A stretch of DNA of 64,000 nt, from positions 374,546,813 through 374,610,812 of the forward strand of contig NC_073692.1 of NCBI RefSeq assembly GCF_029784155.1. The letters are read 5' to 3'. This stretch comes from Uranotaenia lowii. Taxonomy: Eukaryota; Arthropoda; Insecta; Diptera; Culicidae. A program made the translations under genes and the position numbers. Positions 12,370 through 25,500 of this stretch are shown piece by piece. Below the pieces are notes generated by a model. It had not been told where the DNA came from. It saw nothing but the letters and a program-made list of their open reading frames with translations, and did no database searches. Within the stretch, counting starts at the first letter, position 1. Each line of letters begins with the position of its first letter.

Positions 12370-13417
12370 CAATCATTTCCAAAGGATGAGAAGGAGTTAG
12401 TTGCGGAATGTTGTCGTGAGTTTTACTGTGCTAAATAATCGCCCGAATCATGCGTGGTGATTGGTGAATAACGTAAATTCTCCTATCGACCACATTACCT
12501 GTTTGGGGTGGTAAACTAAACCTGCGTCTTATCGTAAAGAGCAAAAACAACAAAACTATGTGCGCAATTTGGCACTTTTTTGCCAGTTGATGATGGCAGA
12601 ACGATCGAACTTAAGGAGCAGCTTCAGTATCTGCTGTTGTTGAGCCGTTTTTTTTCGGTTGTTGTTTTGTTCGTTTCCGATCGATGGATTTTCTGTATTG
12701 ACGTCGTCGTCGTCGTCGTCCGAGGAACGATAATTGACCACACAAAAGGTAAGCCGAGCCCATTTATAATCAACCGGCAAACAAAAATGGTGAACAGTGC
12801 TTTTAGAAAGTTACGGCACAAAAGGTTATTGTTTGTGTTTTGAATTTTGGAATAAATTAGAGATGTTATAAAAAAAATTGTATTTTTACATTAAAAGGTT
12901 CTATGAACATCGGAATATGATCGTAAAACAATAGAATTTAAAGAATAACTACGGTAAGGAGCTTTCCCTAGTGAATCCCAAATTTCAGAATTAAAAAAAA
13001 ACTTTTTTTTTAAGTTATGAAAGTTTTTCAACAAAATCTTGAATTTTCTATGATGTAACAAAAAATATTTTATATATATTTAATAATTCTGTCGGTTCAT
13101 AACAGATCTCTAGACCGTTAGTCTAAACAAAGAAATAAATCTCACTAACGAGAACCATTTTTCTTCATTTTCACAGATTCCAATGGTCCTTTTCCATCTA
13201 AAGCCAACAAACTGCGCCGATTTCCGCGTCTCTTAGTCTTGTACTAAGCGCTTCGAAGAGGAAAAAAAATTAGTGGCAACGATCACTGAGCCAGTACAAG
13301 TACAAAGGACAACGCTCTAGTAGCTCTTGGCTAGACTAGAGAGATCATCTGCCACCGGTCCAATCTTCTTCTCTAGTAAGAGACGCCTGTGGACGACAAT
13401 CCGAATCACCCACCACC
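12370..13417 (+). other. Probable 5' UTR of UCP, with one intron
   Basis: A consensus donor AAAAG|GTAAGC at 12749 and a pyrimidine-rich acceptor ending TTTTCACAG at 13176 would define an upstream non-coding exon and an intron of 428 bases before the coding exon. A (CGT)n microsatellite at 12702-12720 would lie in the leader. Exon ends are inferred. Confidence 0.35.
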
Positions 13418-13549
13418 ATGAACAAACAGTTTCCCCAGAGGCAGGAGCTGACGGCATCGGTGCCGGTCAAGCTGCTCACAGCCGGAACGTCCGCCTGTTT
13501 TGCCGATTTCATAACATTCCCGCTCGACACGGCCAAAGTGCGGCTGCAG
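13418..13549 (+). CDS. UCP coding exon 1
   Basis: Encodes residues 1-44 and ends in phase 0 exactly after CTGCAG, followed by the donor GTGAGT. It covers the first transmembrane helix and the first carrier signature. Confidence 0.9.
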
Positions 13550-16500
13550 GTGAGTGTGGTCTAAGACTAGTGAACTTATCAACTTTTTTACTCTATGGAT
13601 AGAGTCTGTCGATAAAAGGGTTCAATGATTAGAATTTCCGATGATTTGTAGTGGAGTGGATTGAACTTTAAATTCCACTTCAAAGAAATAACACATTAAG
13701 GATCACGAAAAAATCTAAACCAAGAAACACCGAAATTCGTTATTTATTCGTTATCAGATATCATCGAACCGGATTTAAAAAAAAAGCTTATTTGAGTTAC
13801 GGCAAATGTTGACAAAATTTCAATTTTATCGAATAAAGTTTAATTATAGAACACTAGCTGACCCGGTGTGCTTTGCTACACCTTTCAGAATCAAATGATA
13901 TTTTCAGAAATCATTCAAATTTTTATTGTTTTTGGTATTATTTTTAATCAAATTATGACGAAATTATTAAGCAACCACTATAAAATGAGAGCTTCAGCTG
14001 GAGTTTCAAATTGCAACACAAACCATAACTTATATTCTGAATCTTGATTTATAAATTTGTTTTAAAGATCTGATAATTTTCATCTGTTTCCTCAAGTTTC
14101 GCCCTAAAAAAGAAGGGTCCCAAATTAATCGTTCGCAAATAAACTAACTTATAAAGTATGGTTGTTTTTGCTTGATATGTTCTGGATTTATGCTAAAAAA
14201 CTGATTAGAGAGCCCCCCCCCCCCTGTCCTTCCCTTCACCCCCTGCTGAATGGAGATTGTAATCTTTAACAAACATTTTTTTTCATTCCCAAAAATCCTC
14301 TTATGTCAAATATAGTTCCATTGGTTGATAAGTATTTAAGCTTTACAACCAAAATTGTATGGAGCCCCTTTCTTTCTTTCCCTCTCTACACTGTAAAGCA
14401 TAAGAGTCTATAACAATCGTAGAACATATCTCGTAACCAAGTTCCTTTCCATGCCATATTTGTTTCCATTTGTTGGCTTCTTAAGCATAAATTGAGAACA
14501 TATGCTAACAAAATTGTATTGGGCTCACCTCCCTCCTCCCATGTACCTTCTCACTGAAAGGAGGATGATGTGTCAAATAATCATAGAGTCATACCAAAAT
14601 GATTTTCCATGTTAAGTATTGTTCATTCCTCGGATTTTATAAAATAAAAGTTAAATGTAAGCTTCCCTCTTCCCATCCTATATTCCATGCCATGCCAAAT
14701 TTGGTTTTATTTAAGTAGTAAATTTTTGAGTTATGTATAAACTTGAAAGGGAGTACCATCCCCCTTTCCGTTCTCTTCTTTCAATAGAGGGGTGATAACT
14801 TAATATTCATAAAAGTATTTTTCGTACTCAAATACTTTTTGATGATTATGATGAAATTCGGTTTCATTTGCTCGATTAATTCTCGATTTATGCAAAAGAA
14901 AAATGGCCTTTCTTCCTTTATATCTTACCGCTTAAAAAGTACGGCTTCAATTTATAATAGAAACATTTCTCGTATCCTAATACACTCACATGTCAAATAT
15001 GGTTCAATTTGCTTGATCAGCTCTCCAGTTATACTGAAAATTGTAAGGGAGACCTAGCCTCCCCCTTTTCATCCACCTCTTCGAAAGAGTGAGGGATACC
15101 AAATATTCATAGAAGCATTTCTCGTACTCAAATATCGTTCCATGCCAAATTTGGTTCCATTTGCTGTTGTAGTTCTTGAGTTATGCAGTAAAAATTGTAT
15201 GAAACTCCCTTCCCTCTTTCCTTCCTCCCCGCTGTAAGAAGGAAGGGGTCTCAAACAATCATTAGAACATGTCACGTTCCCAAATACCCGCCCATGCCAA
15301 GTTTGGTTAAATTTGCTTAATAACTTTCTTAGTTATGTTGAAAACTATAAAAGAGCCCCCCCCCTTTATATTTCCCTACTGGAAAGAGGGAGGGGTCTCA
15401 AATAATCATAGAAATATTTTTCGTATCCAAATACCCTCCCATGCCAAATTTGGTTCCATTTGCTTCATTAGTTTTTGAACTATATAAAAAAATATGAAAG
15501 AGGCCCCTCCCCCTTTCAACTGGAAAGAGGGAGGGGTCTCAAATAATCATTGAAATATTTTTCGTATCCAAATACCTTCCCATGCCAAATTTGGATCCAA
15601 TATCTTGATTAGTTCTCGAGTTATATGAAAAATTGTAAGGTAGCCCCCCTCCCCCCCTTCCTATCACGCCACTGAAAGGAGGGAGGGGTACCAAATATTC
15701 ATAGAAATATTCCTCGTTCCCAAATACCACCCCATGCCAAATATGATACCATTTGCTTGGTGGGTTCTCGAGTTATGCAAAAAATTGTCTTTTGTTTGGG
15801 AGGCCCCTCCCCCTCCTTCATGAGAGAGGGAGGGGTCTCAAACCACAATAGGAACCTTCCCCTGCCTCCAATACCCCCACCTGCCAAGTTTCACGCAAAT
15901 CGGTTCAGTAGTTTCCGAGTCTATAGGGAACAGACAGACAGATAGAAATTCATTTTTATATATATAGATAGAACGTTTGAGTTATGCTTCTAAGTATAGC
16001 ATACTTCCGGCATGATATCTCATATTTGATACGCAATGTGTTGAGATTGAAAGTAAATTAAACATTTGTTCGTCAACAATATGTTGGTATAGTCGGATAA
16101 TTAAAAATTAAGGCCAAATTTTTGGAAGAGAAGCTTCTATAGTGCTTATATGGCGACCGTCATAAAAAAGTTTGAAGATTTTAAACCATTATGGCTAACG
16201 ATTTTTCAATTTGAAATTCGAAAGTTTTTCCCGGTTATCCCCCGGTTTTTCCCAGTTATAAATGATGATTTTTCGATATTTATTCTCAAATAATAATTGT
16301 ATCCCAAAACTTGTTAAGATATCATGACAAATACTTCAACGTCTTTTGACACATCTTTTCGTATCAATTTGACAGACTTTCATGATTTTTTAAACGAATC
16401 TAACGAAATTGGCATCTATTCATTGTTTTGCTCCATAATTTCAAAAATTTTGCAAAATTAAGTCCGGTTAACTTGATTTTGAAATTGTAATGTAGTACTT

Positions 16501-19500
16501 TTCAGCCATTTTCTAGAATTTGTATAGAGTTGTATAGTTTGTATAGAAATATGTAGAAAACACATCAAGAAAACATTAAATCGGCTTGTCAACTTGAATG
16601 GGGATTTATCTTAAAAAACTTCAAATTTAAAAAATATGTTTACCGAACTGAATCATTTGACGTCGAAAACTAAAACTGGTACAGTCGAACCTGGATAAGC
16701 GAAACACCTCTATAAGTGCGAGAAAATACCAAGTCCTAAGCTTTTTAAAGCTCAAAACCTCCTTTAAGTGAGAGCCGTTTTCCTGACTAGACCAAAAAAA
16801 TTAGAGAAAATATAACTTTTGTATTGAAGTTTTGGTACCAAAATGACATTCAGTTACCAAACTGGTGCATCAATTGGTTTCCTGTCTTATAAATCAGTGA
16901 GTTTTTATCAAATACATATGAATAGTTTCATTTCTAGATCACTTTAATGTATATGTTTGTTGTTGACCCTTCATAAAAGAGAACCTGGATAAGTTGAACA
17001 CTTTTTTTAAGCGAGAAAAAAATCCAGTCCTTTGGACTCTCACTTATCAAGATTCGACTTGAGTCCGAAATTAGATAACAGAAAATTTTATTACGTAACA
17101 CATTCAGGACCGCAAAGAAATCTACGCTGAGAAACACTAACATTCGACACGCCACATATGTATCTATCAGAAGCCACTGGACCAAATTATACAAATTAGG
17201 TATCATTGAGTAACCAAACGTTTCATACTTAGTAGTTTTGTTGAGTTATGCTAGCACACTTGCGGAGAGCGAAAAAATGAGATATCTCATATTGCTCCGC
17301 AATTAGTTAAAAAAGTGATTCAAACATCGTTTGTGTACTTATTAACGAAAATAAGCGAGACTGTCAAAAACTGCTCTTAAATTTAGAAATAATTTTATTT
17401 TTTTTTTTAAATTCCGGAAAAAAATTCAAACATGCCAATTTTTTCGGTAGAGTGCTGAAATTCCTGGTCTTTTCACGTTTTCCCGGTGACGCTGTGAAAC
17501 TCCAAAGTTTTTCCCGGTATTACCGGTTTTCCCGGTTCGCTAGCAACCCTGTTTTAAACGCAAGTCGCTTGTTGAAGATTCACGCCCAAATCCTACACCG
17601 ATCAAAAATTTACAAAAGTTGCTACTTGCTACCATTGGAATCATCATCAGAAGGTGTATTTTTTTTTACGTGAGATAGCTGTCGGATACGAGCAATGTAA
17701 AAATTTGATAAATTATAGGTTACAATGGTTACAATAGCCATATTCAATCGACGAGCTGCCTTTTTTGTGTTTGGGTGAGAGAAAAGATTTCAGATTATGA
17801 TCAGATTTCAAATCTGATTCTGAAATTTAGAATACAAATTCCAGATTAATATTCTAAATAAGCATATCAGATTAATTTTTCAAAATCTGAAATTTGTATT
17901 TAAGTTAAATATTGAAAATTCAGATTGACAATTCTGAACCAGACAAAAAAGACAGAAATTACTAGAATGACAAAAATTACAAAAAGACAGGTATGACAGA
18001 AATTACCAAAATGACAGAAATGACTAAAAATGCAAAAATCAGAAAAACGACAGAAATGACATAAATCACAAAAAAAGACCAATATTGCAAAAAAAAAAAA
18101 CAGAAGTGACAAGAATGACAAAAATTACCGAAATGACAAAAACGTCAGAAACGACAAAAAAGATAGAAATGATAAAAATAACAAAAAATACGAAAATTAC
18201 TAAAATGACAATGAAAAAAAGGATAAGTATTACAAAAAGAATAGAAATTACATCATTGACAGAGATTACGAAAATAACAAAAATGAGAGAAATTGCGAAA
18301 AATACCAAAACTACAAAATTGACAGAAATGGCAAACAAAATCACAAAAATGACAAAAAGACAATGACGAAAAAAGTTCAGAAAAGAAAATATAACCGGAA
18401 GTGAAAAAAATTAGAGAAATTACAGAAATTATATATACATGAGTAAAAAGACAGAGATGACGAAAATGACAAAAAATGACAGAAATTACAGAAATGACAA
18501 AAAGACAGTGATGACAAAAATGACAGCAAAGACAAAAATAATACAATTGACAAAAATTGTAAAACTGACTATTTGAAACAGGATTCGAACCTGATTTCAG
18601 GATTTAACTAAACATGAATTAAAACTTCTTTAATGATTGAAATTTTTAATCTACTTTTCTAAAAAGATATGAAAATTAAATCCGTTTAGTAGGGAGGCAT
18701 GGGAAAATCTTCAAGATGAAATTTCAAAAACCGACCAGATTGACCCGTTCAAAATTTCTGCTCAATCGGACTTGTTTTTTTTTGTGTCTCAAAGCGCTCA
18801 AAGTTTCGTTTTTTCGACCCTCAAAAATCACCAAAAAGGAATCGAAGGAAATCGAAAAAATCGAAATTTTATTTTGATGCCTAACGATTTAAAAATGCAT
18901 AAAACGTAAAAATCTAGTGTTGCCTCGAAAAATTGTGTTTTGCCAAAAATAGACTTCAAAATTAAAAAAAAAAAACGCGTAAGGGAGGATCAAAGGAAAT
19001 TCGGAAAATCGAAATTTTAATTTTACAGCCAAACGACTTAGAAATGCATAAAACGTCAAGATCCGTTGTTATCTCGAGAAAAATCTTTTTTTGCCAGAAA
19101 TCGACTAAGGCGAAAACTATTTTTCCGAGATTCCACCAGATCTTGAGGTTTCGTTTGGCATCAAAATTAAAATTTCGATTTTCTTCGGTCCACTCTCTGG
19201 TGATTTTTGAAACTTTGAGCGCTAGGATGAGGCACTCCTAAATCAAACCCGATTGAGCTGAAATTTTGCACAGGTCCGTTTTTTTTGGGCCAATCTACAA
19301 AATGTTTATAGTCGGTGTTGGAAATTCTACATTACCCATTTGGCTGCCACCCTACTGTTGAGTTAGAATTCCATTTCTCAAATGCTTTCCGGAAATGATT
19401 GTTCGACCCATTTCATCGTTGCGTTTTTTTTCTTCAATATTTTAACTAATAATTTTTATCGTTTCCCTCCCTCAAAGAAATGACATTAATCAATCGAAAA

Positions 19501-22500
19501 CGCTCGCTGAAGACGATAATAAGTTGCTAATGAAATACCAGTATCTGAACTTTTCTTATACCGTGGTTAACTTGAAGGGAACCTTTCGATTGCATTTATT
19601 CAGTAGGATCATTCAACCAAGTAGGCTCACAAGTCACAACACGTATTTCAGTGAATAAATTTTAGCTTTTACAATTTTCACAGAAACATTTTTCATCCTC
19701 TAAAACCCCTTAGTTTATCTATGTATAATTTGCAACTACAATAGACATAGATTTTCTTACTTTATATTTGTTTAATGCATTTTTTAGACAACTCTGAAAT
19801 ATTGAAAAGCTATTCCACTGCTATCCCAAGTCTTAAGTGGCCAATTTAACATAAATCACAGAGAATTCACAACAATAATGGAGAAATTTAGACCAACAAT
19901 TCGAAGCAGTAGGTTGGCAGACCTTAAAGTATGTCATTCATTTTTTTTTTGCAAAATAATATCAGGAATTTAAATCTGCTTTCTATTTTGACCGAAATCG
20001 ATTGGGCGTTTCTAGGCCAATGTTCATTAAAGTAATGAACATTTAAGTACGAAGCTTTGAACCTTTGTATGAAAAATGATCTGTTCGATGATTTAATATT
20101 ACAGCATTTTCGAAACTTTCAATTCACAATTTTTTTCAAACATTTCAGAATTCTTCATGTTAAAATGCAGTTTTTCGAAAATTATAATAAGTTGATTCTG
20201 AGAAATTTGGGCTGTGAAAAATTCCGACATCAGTTCGAAATTCTATAGAAATTGCATTTTTAGGTTCATGCCTGAAATATTGTGTAGCTTTCGATCCCAT
20301 CGATAGAACTTTTCAAAAATTTCCGACATACTAACTTTATATTTCCAACATACTTGTAACGTTGAATACTACGCACGGGTTTTCACTTCGCTAATAAATA
20401 GTTATTAGTCCAATCAAGCGACTGTTCAATAAGTGCATCCGAAATCTAGTGGTAGAGAAAGCAATTGAATTGCTAAGTGTTTGAAACACATCAACGATAC
20501 ACCCCCAAGTGCAAACGAAATCTTCCCCCCGAGCGGGCGATCAGCTGCTGTGCCATCAATTGTGCGACTTACCTGGAATTCCTGTGTTGGTGGATGCCGT
20601 CGACTGGAGACGGAAGGAAATTCCCCGAAATCCGAACCCCCCCCATCGGTCGTGCCCGAACATTACTAACTTTATATGATTTGACAGGTCACACAAATGT
20701 ACGAGTTCTCACAAATGTCGCAGTAGACTGAGTCGATTTGGGGTCATTTTTGAATTTCTCAAACCCTGGGGTCTTAAAAGCTTTGGTTTAGTCCAAAACT
20801 CATCCATGATTTTTTGAAGAATTTTTTAGTAACGTTTACATGAGTAAATTTGACCTTTTAGGTTTGTATGGGAAAATTGAATATTTTGTACTGAAAAATC
20901 AACATCATTTTTGTTTCTCCTGTGGAACCCAGCCTGCTTATGGTTTTTGTGCCAATTTATAAATTCCTTCAAGGAAATTTTCCGCTGAACAACTTTGTCG
21001 AATATCATAACTTCGTATCATTTTAGACAAAAAGTTATTAGCTGCTTAACAGGTGTATGTCTTTTGGCATTGATAAACAAGAAATTCAATTGACACCACT
21101 GCTGGGTGCCTAGCGGAGTATTGCAAGACCACTTTTTATGACATACTTCGTGGGGCACAAGCAGTGGTGTCAATTGAATTCATGGTATATCAATCCAAAA
21201 AGACATACACCTGTTAAACAGCTAATAACTTTTTTGTCTAAAAAGATACGAAGTTATGATATCCGACAAAGTTGTTCAGCGGAAAATTTCCTTGAAGGAA
21301 TTTATAAATTGGCACAAAACCCATTAGCTGGCTCGGTTCCACAGGAGAAACAAAAATGATGTTCATTTTTCAGTACAAAATATTCAATTTTCCCATACAA
21401 ACCTAAAAGGTCAAATTTACTCATGTAAATGTTACTTAAAAATTCTGCAAAAAATCATGGATGAGTTTTGGACCAAACCGAAACTTTTAAGACCCCAGGG
21501 TTTGAGAAATTCAAAAATGACCCCAAATCGACTCAGTCTAATGTCGCAGTCATAAATGCGCAGTCTAATCTAGTGTGCTGCGTTTAATATCAAATTTGAA
21601 TCATGTTTTTCGCAAATCATATGCATTTTCAATATTTTGATATTCAAATTCGAAGTTCTTAAACTTAATTATTACACAAAATTTATACATTAAAGGGTCC
21701 AAATGGCGATCCAAAATTGAAAACTCAGATTCAGATCCATGATTTAAAATTCACATTTTTATTAAGATTCACAATACAGATTGAAAAAAAAAATTAAATT
21801 AATGAATAAAGATTAAACCATAACTACAGAGTTTTAATTATACATTCAAGAATGAAGACTCTAAAACAAGACTCTTAAAATTTTGATCTGGAATTAAGAT
21901 TCGGAAATCGTATTTTTGTGCATTTCAGACATCGTATAGAAATTTGGAAACGGATTCAGAGTTCGATTTTTTAATTCAGGTTCAGAATTCAGATTCAGAA
22001 TGCAGATTAAAAATTAAAAAAAGGTTTAGCTTGTAAATGAGTGTTTCAATCAACATAAAATTGTTTAGGAATTTAATTCGCTTGTCAATTCAATTTCCAG
22101 ATTTCAAATTTTTTAATCCAAATTAGTTTATACACACAAATATAAAGTAGAATTGGAGTTCAATGCAATTGCCAAGGGCCTCCCACTGTTTCCATGTTTT
22201 TTTTTTTTCAAATTTAACCTTTTTGAAGGGTTTTAACCATGTGTTCTACACAGGCTTTCTCATAGAAAATGCCCGTTTTTTCCAGTATCCAAAAAATATC
22301 ACAAAATGACCATAAAAATAACACAAAATCTTTACTGCTGCTAATGACAAGCCTGTCCCATATGCAAAAACAACGAACCGAGAAAAACGGCTTTAAAAGT
22401 TTTTATAAACTTTCGTGGATTTCTCGGTTGAAACTTTATCTTTCCTATTTCTTTCTTCACAGATGTTAAGATAATTGTTGTAGAATTTTGTCCTTTTTTT

Positions 22501-25500
22501 TTGTTTTGGATATTGTTGATGCAGAGGAGAAAATAATGATGGGACAGCCTTGCGAGTATATTTCGCATGCGTATTAAATGTACACCGGAAGAAGCGGGAT
22601 CATATGTGGCGCAAGTCGGGTGAGGAGCTCCAAGACCGCCATATCCAAGGAACAGTCAAGCACGGAGGAAGTAACGTGATGGTGTGGGGGTGCTTTTCTT
22701 GGGGTGGGGTGAGCAATTTGGTAAAAATTGACGGAATCATGACAGCTGAGTCATATTGCAATATCCTGCCGGAAAACCTCGAGGTATCCCTCATCAAGAC
22801 GGGCCTCGGAGAGCGCTTCGTTTTACAGCAGAATAACGATCCGAAGCATACGGCCAATCTGATGACGTCATTTTCCCGTTCCTGCCACATCAAACCCCTT
22901 GAATGGCCTTCACAAAGTCCTGATCTGAACCCCATCGAAAATCTGTGGGCCATCCTCGATGCTCTGATTGATAAGACTGGTGTGACAAATTAAAAATTCT
23001 TATTTTGATGCCATGGAGCATGCGTGGGAGGAACTCGACCCACAACACTTGCACAACCTTGTTGAAAGTGTGCCGAAGCGCTTGCAGGAGGTGTTGAAGG
23101 CTGAAGGAGGCCATACCCATTATTAAATCGTTCTTGTTTGCCTTCAGTTTGAATTATTTGAAGCTGTACTGATCTGGACACTTTATTTTGCCCCTGTTTT
23201 TTTTTGGAATATTAACTGTTTTTTATCTATCAGAAAAACTTTCTTTTTTTTCCAGCGCAACATTAACAAAAATTGAAAAGAACATAATAAACAATATTTT
23301 AAAAATGATTACGATGTGTTTTCGTTGAATTTTAACCAAAAAAATAAAAGAAATTGAAAAAAAAAAATAATTTGGACACTTTATTTTGCCCCTCACTGTA
23401 CTTTTCAGCAACTGTGAAATTTTCTAGAATTTGATAGAGTTATAGAGAAAAATTGTTTAGTTTGTATAGAAAAATGCAAAAAAATACATCGGAACATATT
23501 ATAAAATCAGCTTGCCAACTTGAATGGGGATTTGTCTAACAAAACTTAAAATCATCAGATTGCAGGAAAATATTCAGTTGTTTTCTGAATGCAGTTATAT
23601 TTTTTTTGTACAAATCCTAAGAATCCTGTTTTAGAAAAAAACTGTTTTTCTTTCCAATACAAAACAATAAATAACTTTAGTAATGCTCTTGTCATTTGAA
23701 CTAAAGATTCGTGAAAATTTAGAAAATCGCGTACAACACAGATCTGAGCTTTAATCGTTTGAATGTAAGCTATCATTTTGTATAAGGGTAAAGACCTTGG
23801 CTCAAAGATGAACTTGGTTTCGACAGGAGCTTTTTTCGATATAATTTTTACATAATACATAGAACACTTTAAGCAAAAGTTTAACGCAGAAACTGAACAC
23901 TTGGGATAAAATGCTTCGTTTCTCAGGCCAATTCAAACGAAATGTACAACAACAACAACAATGAAAAATATTTTTTTTCTGGTAAAAAAAGGCGTAACTC
24001 TGCTCGAAAACGTCTAACGCAGTCCAATTATTTGCTCTTTGCATGAATTAATTTAATCTAAACTGGTACAGTCGAACCTGGATGAGCGAGAAACCTCAAT
24101 AAGTGAGAGGAAACACCAAATCCAAGGCTTTTTAAAGCACACGTGACGGTGTAGAGCTCCTATAAGCTAGAGTCATTTTCTTGACTAGACCAAGGAAATA
24201 AGATAAAATACCAGGATTATTGAAGTTTTGGTACCAAAAAAATATTGAGTTACCAAAGAGCAAATATCCACAGTTTCATATTGAAACTCACTCGAGAAAA
24301 CTTCGAAATAATGCATCAACTGGTTTCTTATAAATCAGTGGATTTAATCATATACCGTAAACTGGGGGAACTTTGATCACTTTTTTCAATTATTTTTGAA
24401 TATTTTGGAAGGGGTTGCCTTTTCTTAATACCTTAAAGCTTTAAAACCCTTACTGAGGTGAGGAGTATTAAACATGATCATTGATTGCAGAAAATTCAAA
24501 CGACATTGGTGGTTATAATTGAATGTTTGTTCCAAAACCAGATTTCGAGTTTCGGGGTAACTTTGATCACTATGGTTTTTACGTATCTCAATTCTCAACA
24601 TCTTCAAATTTATTGTTTGGATGCCATTTAGCACAGACGGCTCAAAACATTGATAACAGTAATTTTTTGTTTGAACTTAATTGAGTTTTGAACGTTTTCT
24701 TTCAAAATCAAATATACTCAAAAGATGGACAATGTTGCTGCATACATTTAGGGGCAAAAATTATAAACATTTATCAATATTTTTTAGCCTCAAAAACAAA
24801 TAAAATTTTACCTTCATGCAATTCCCTAAGTCCTCGCACAGTTCCCATCTTCTTTTTTTCTTCAAACTTAACCATTTGATAGGGTTTTTAGTCATTTTTT
24901 CTATACGAGCTTTTTCATGGAAAATGACCGTTTTTTTATTCAATATCAAAATATTATCATCAAATGACCATAAAAATAACAATTAAACTTGAGCTTAACC
25001 AAGAAAAAAGTTAAAATTTCACATTAAACAACCCATTTGCTTCTAAATTCTTAAATTTGATCAGGAAAGATGTTTGTTTGTAAGCTTTAAAAAAACCTGT
25101 TTTTTAAGATTTTAGAATTGTATTTTAAGTAATATGAAAAATCTCCTAATGAAATCAATATTAAGCTTATTTGTAACTCAGTTTACAGGCTTTCAAACGT
25201 AGTAAACCGTTTTTAGATATTTTAACTTTATACTTAGTTAATGATGATTATCTGCAAAAATTTCACGTTGATCAAAGTTACCCCGCTGATCAAAGTTCCC
25301 CCAGTTTACGGTACACATTGAATAGCTGCATTTCAAGATCACTTTAATGTTTTTATATGTTGCTGAAGTTAGAAACCTCTTTAAACGAGAAAATCGATAA
25401 TAGTTTCATTATTAAATTCATAAAATTTAAGTTTTACTTGTTAGTGTAGCACACGCGTAGAATCGCATATTGCTCCGTAATTAGTTAAAAAAACGATCAA

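Noticed and set aside
13853..15967. Protein-coding tandem repeat gene
   Set aside because: Units vary in length, frames are not kept and the flanking 7-bp duplication marks a mobile insertion.
18066..18546. Ile/Val/Phe-rich ORFs that look like membrane proteins
   Set aside because: They are translations of a degenerate short repeat; open frames exist on both strands for the same reason.
22550..22993. Domesticated transposase gene
   Set aside because: No ATG, no DNA-binding half, a mutated catalytic Asp and a frameshift; nothing suggests selection.
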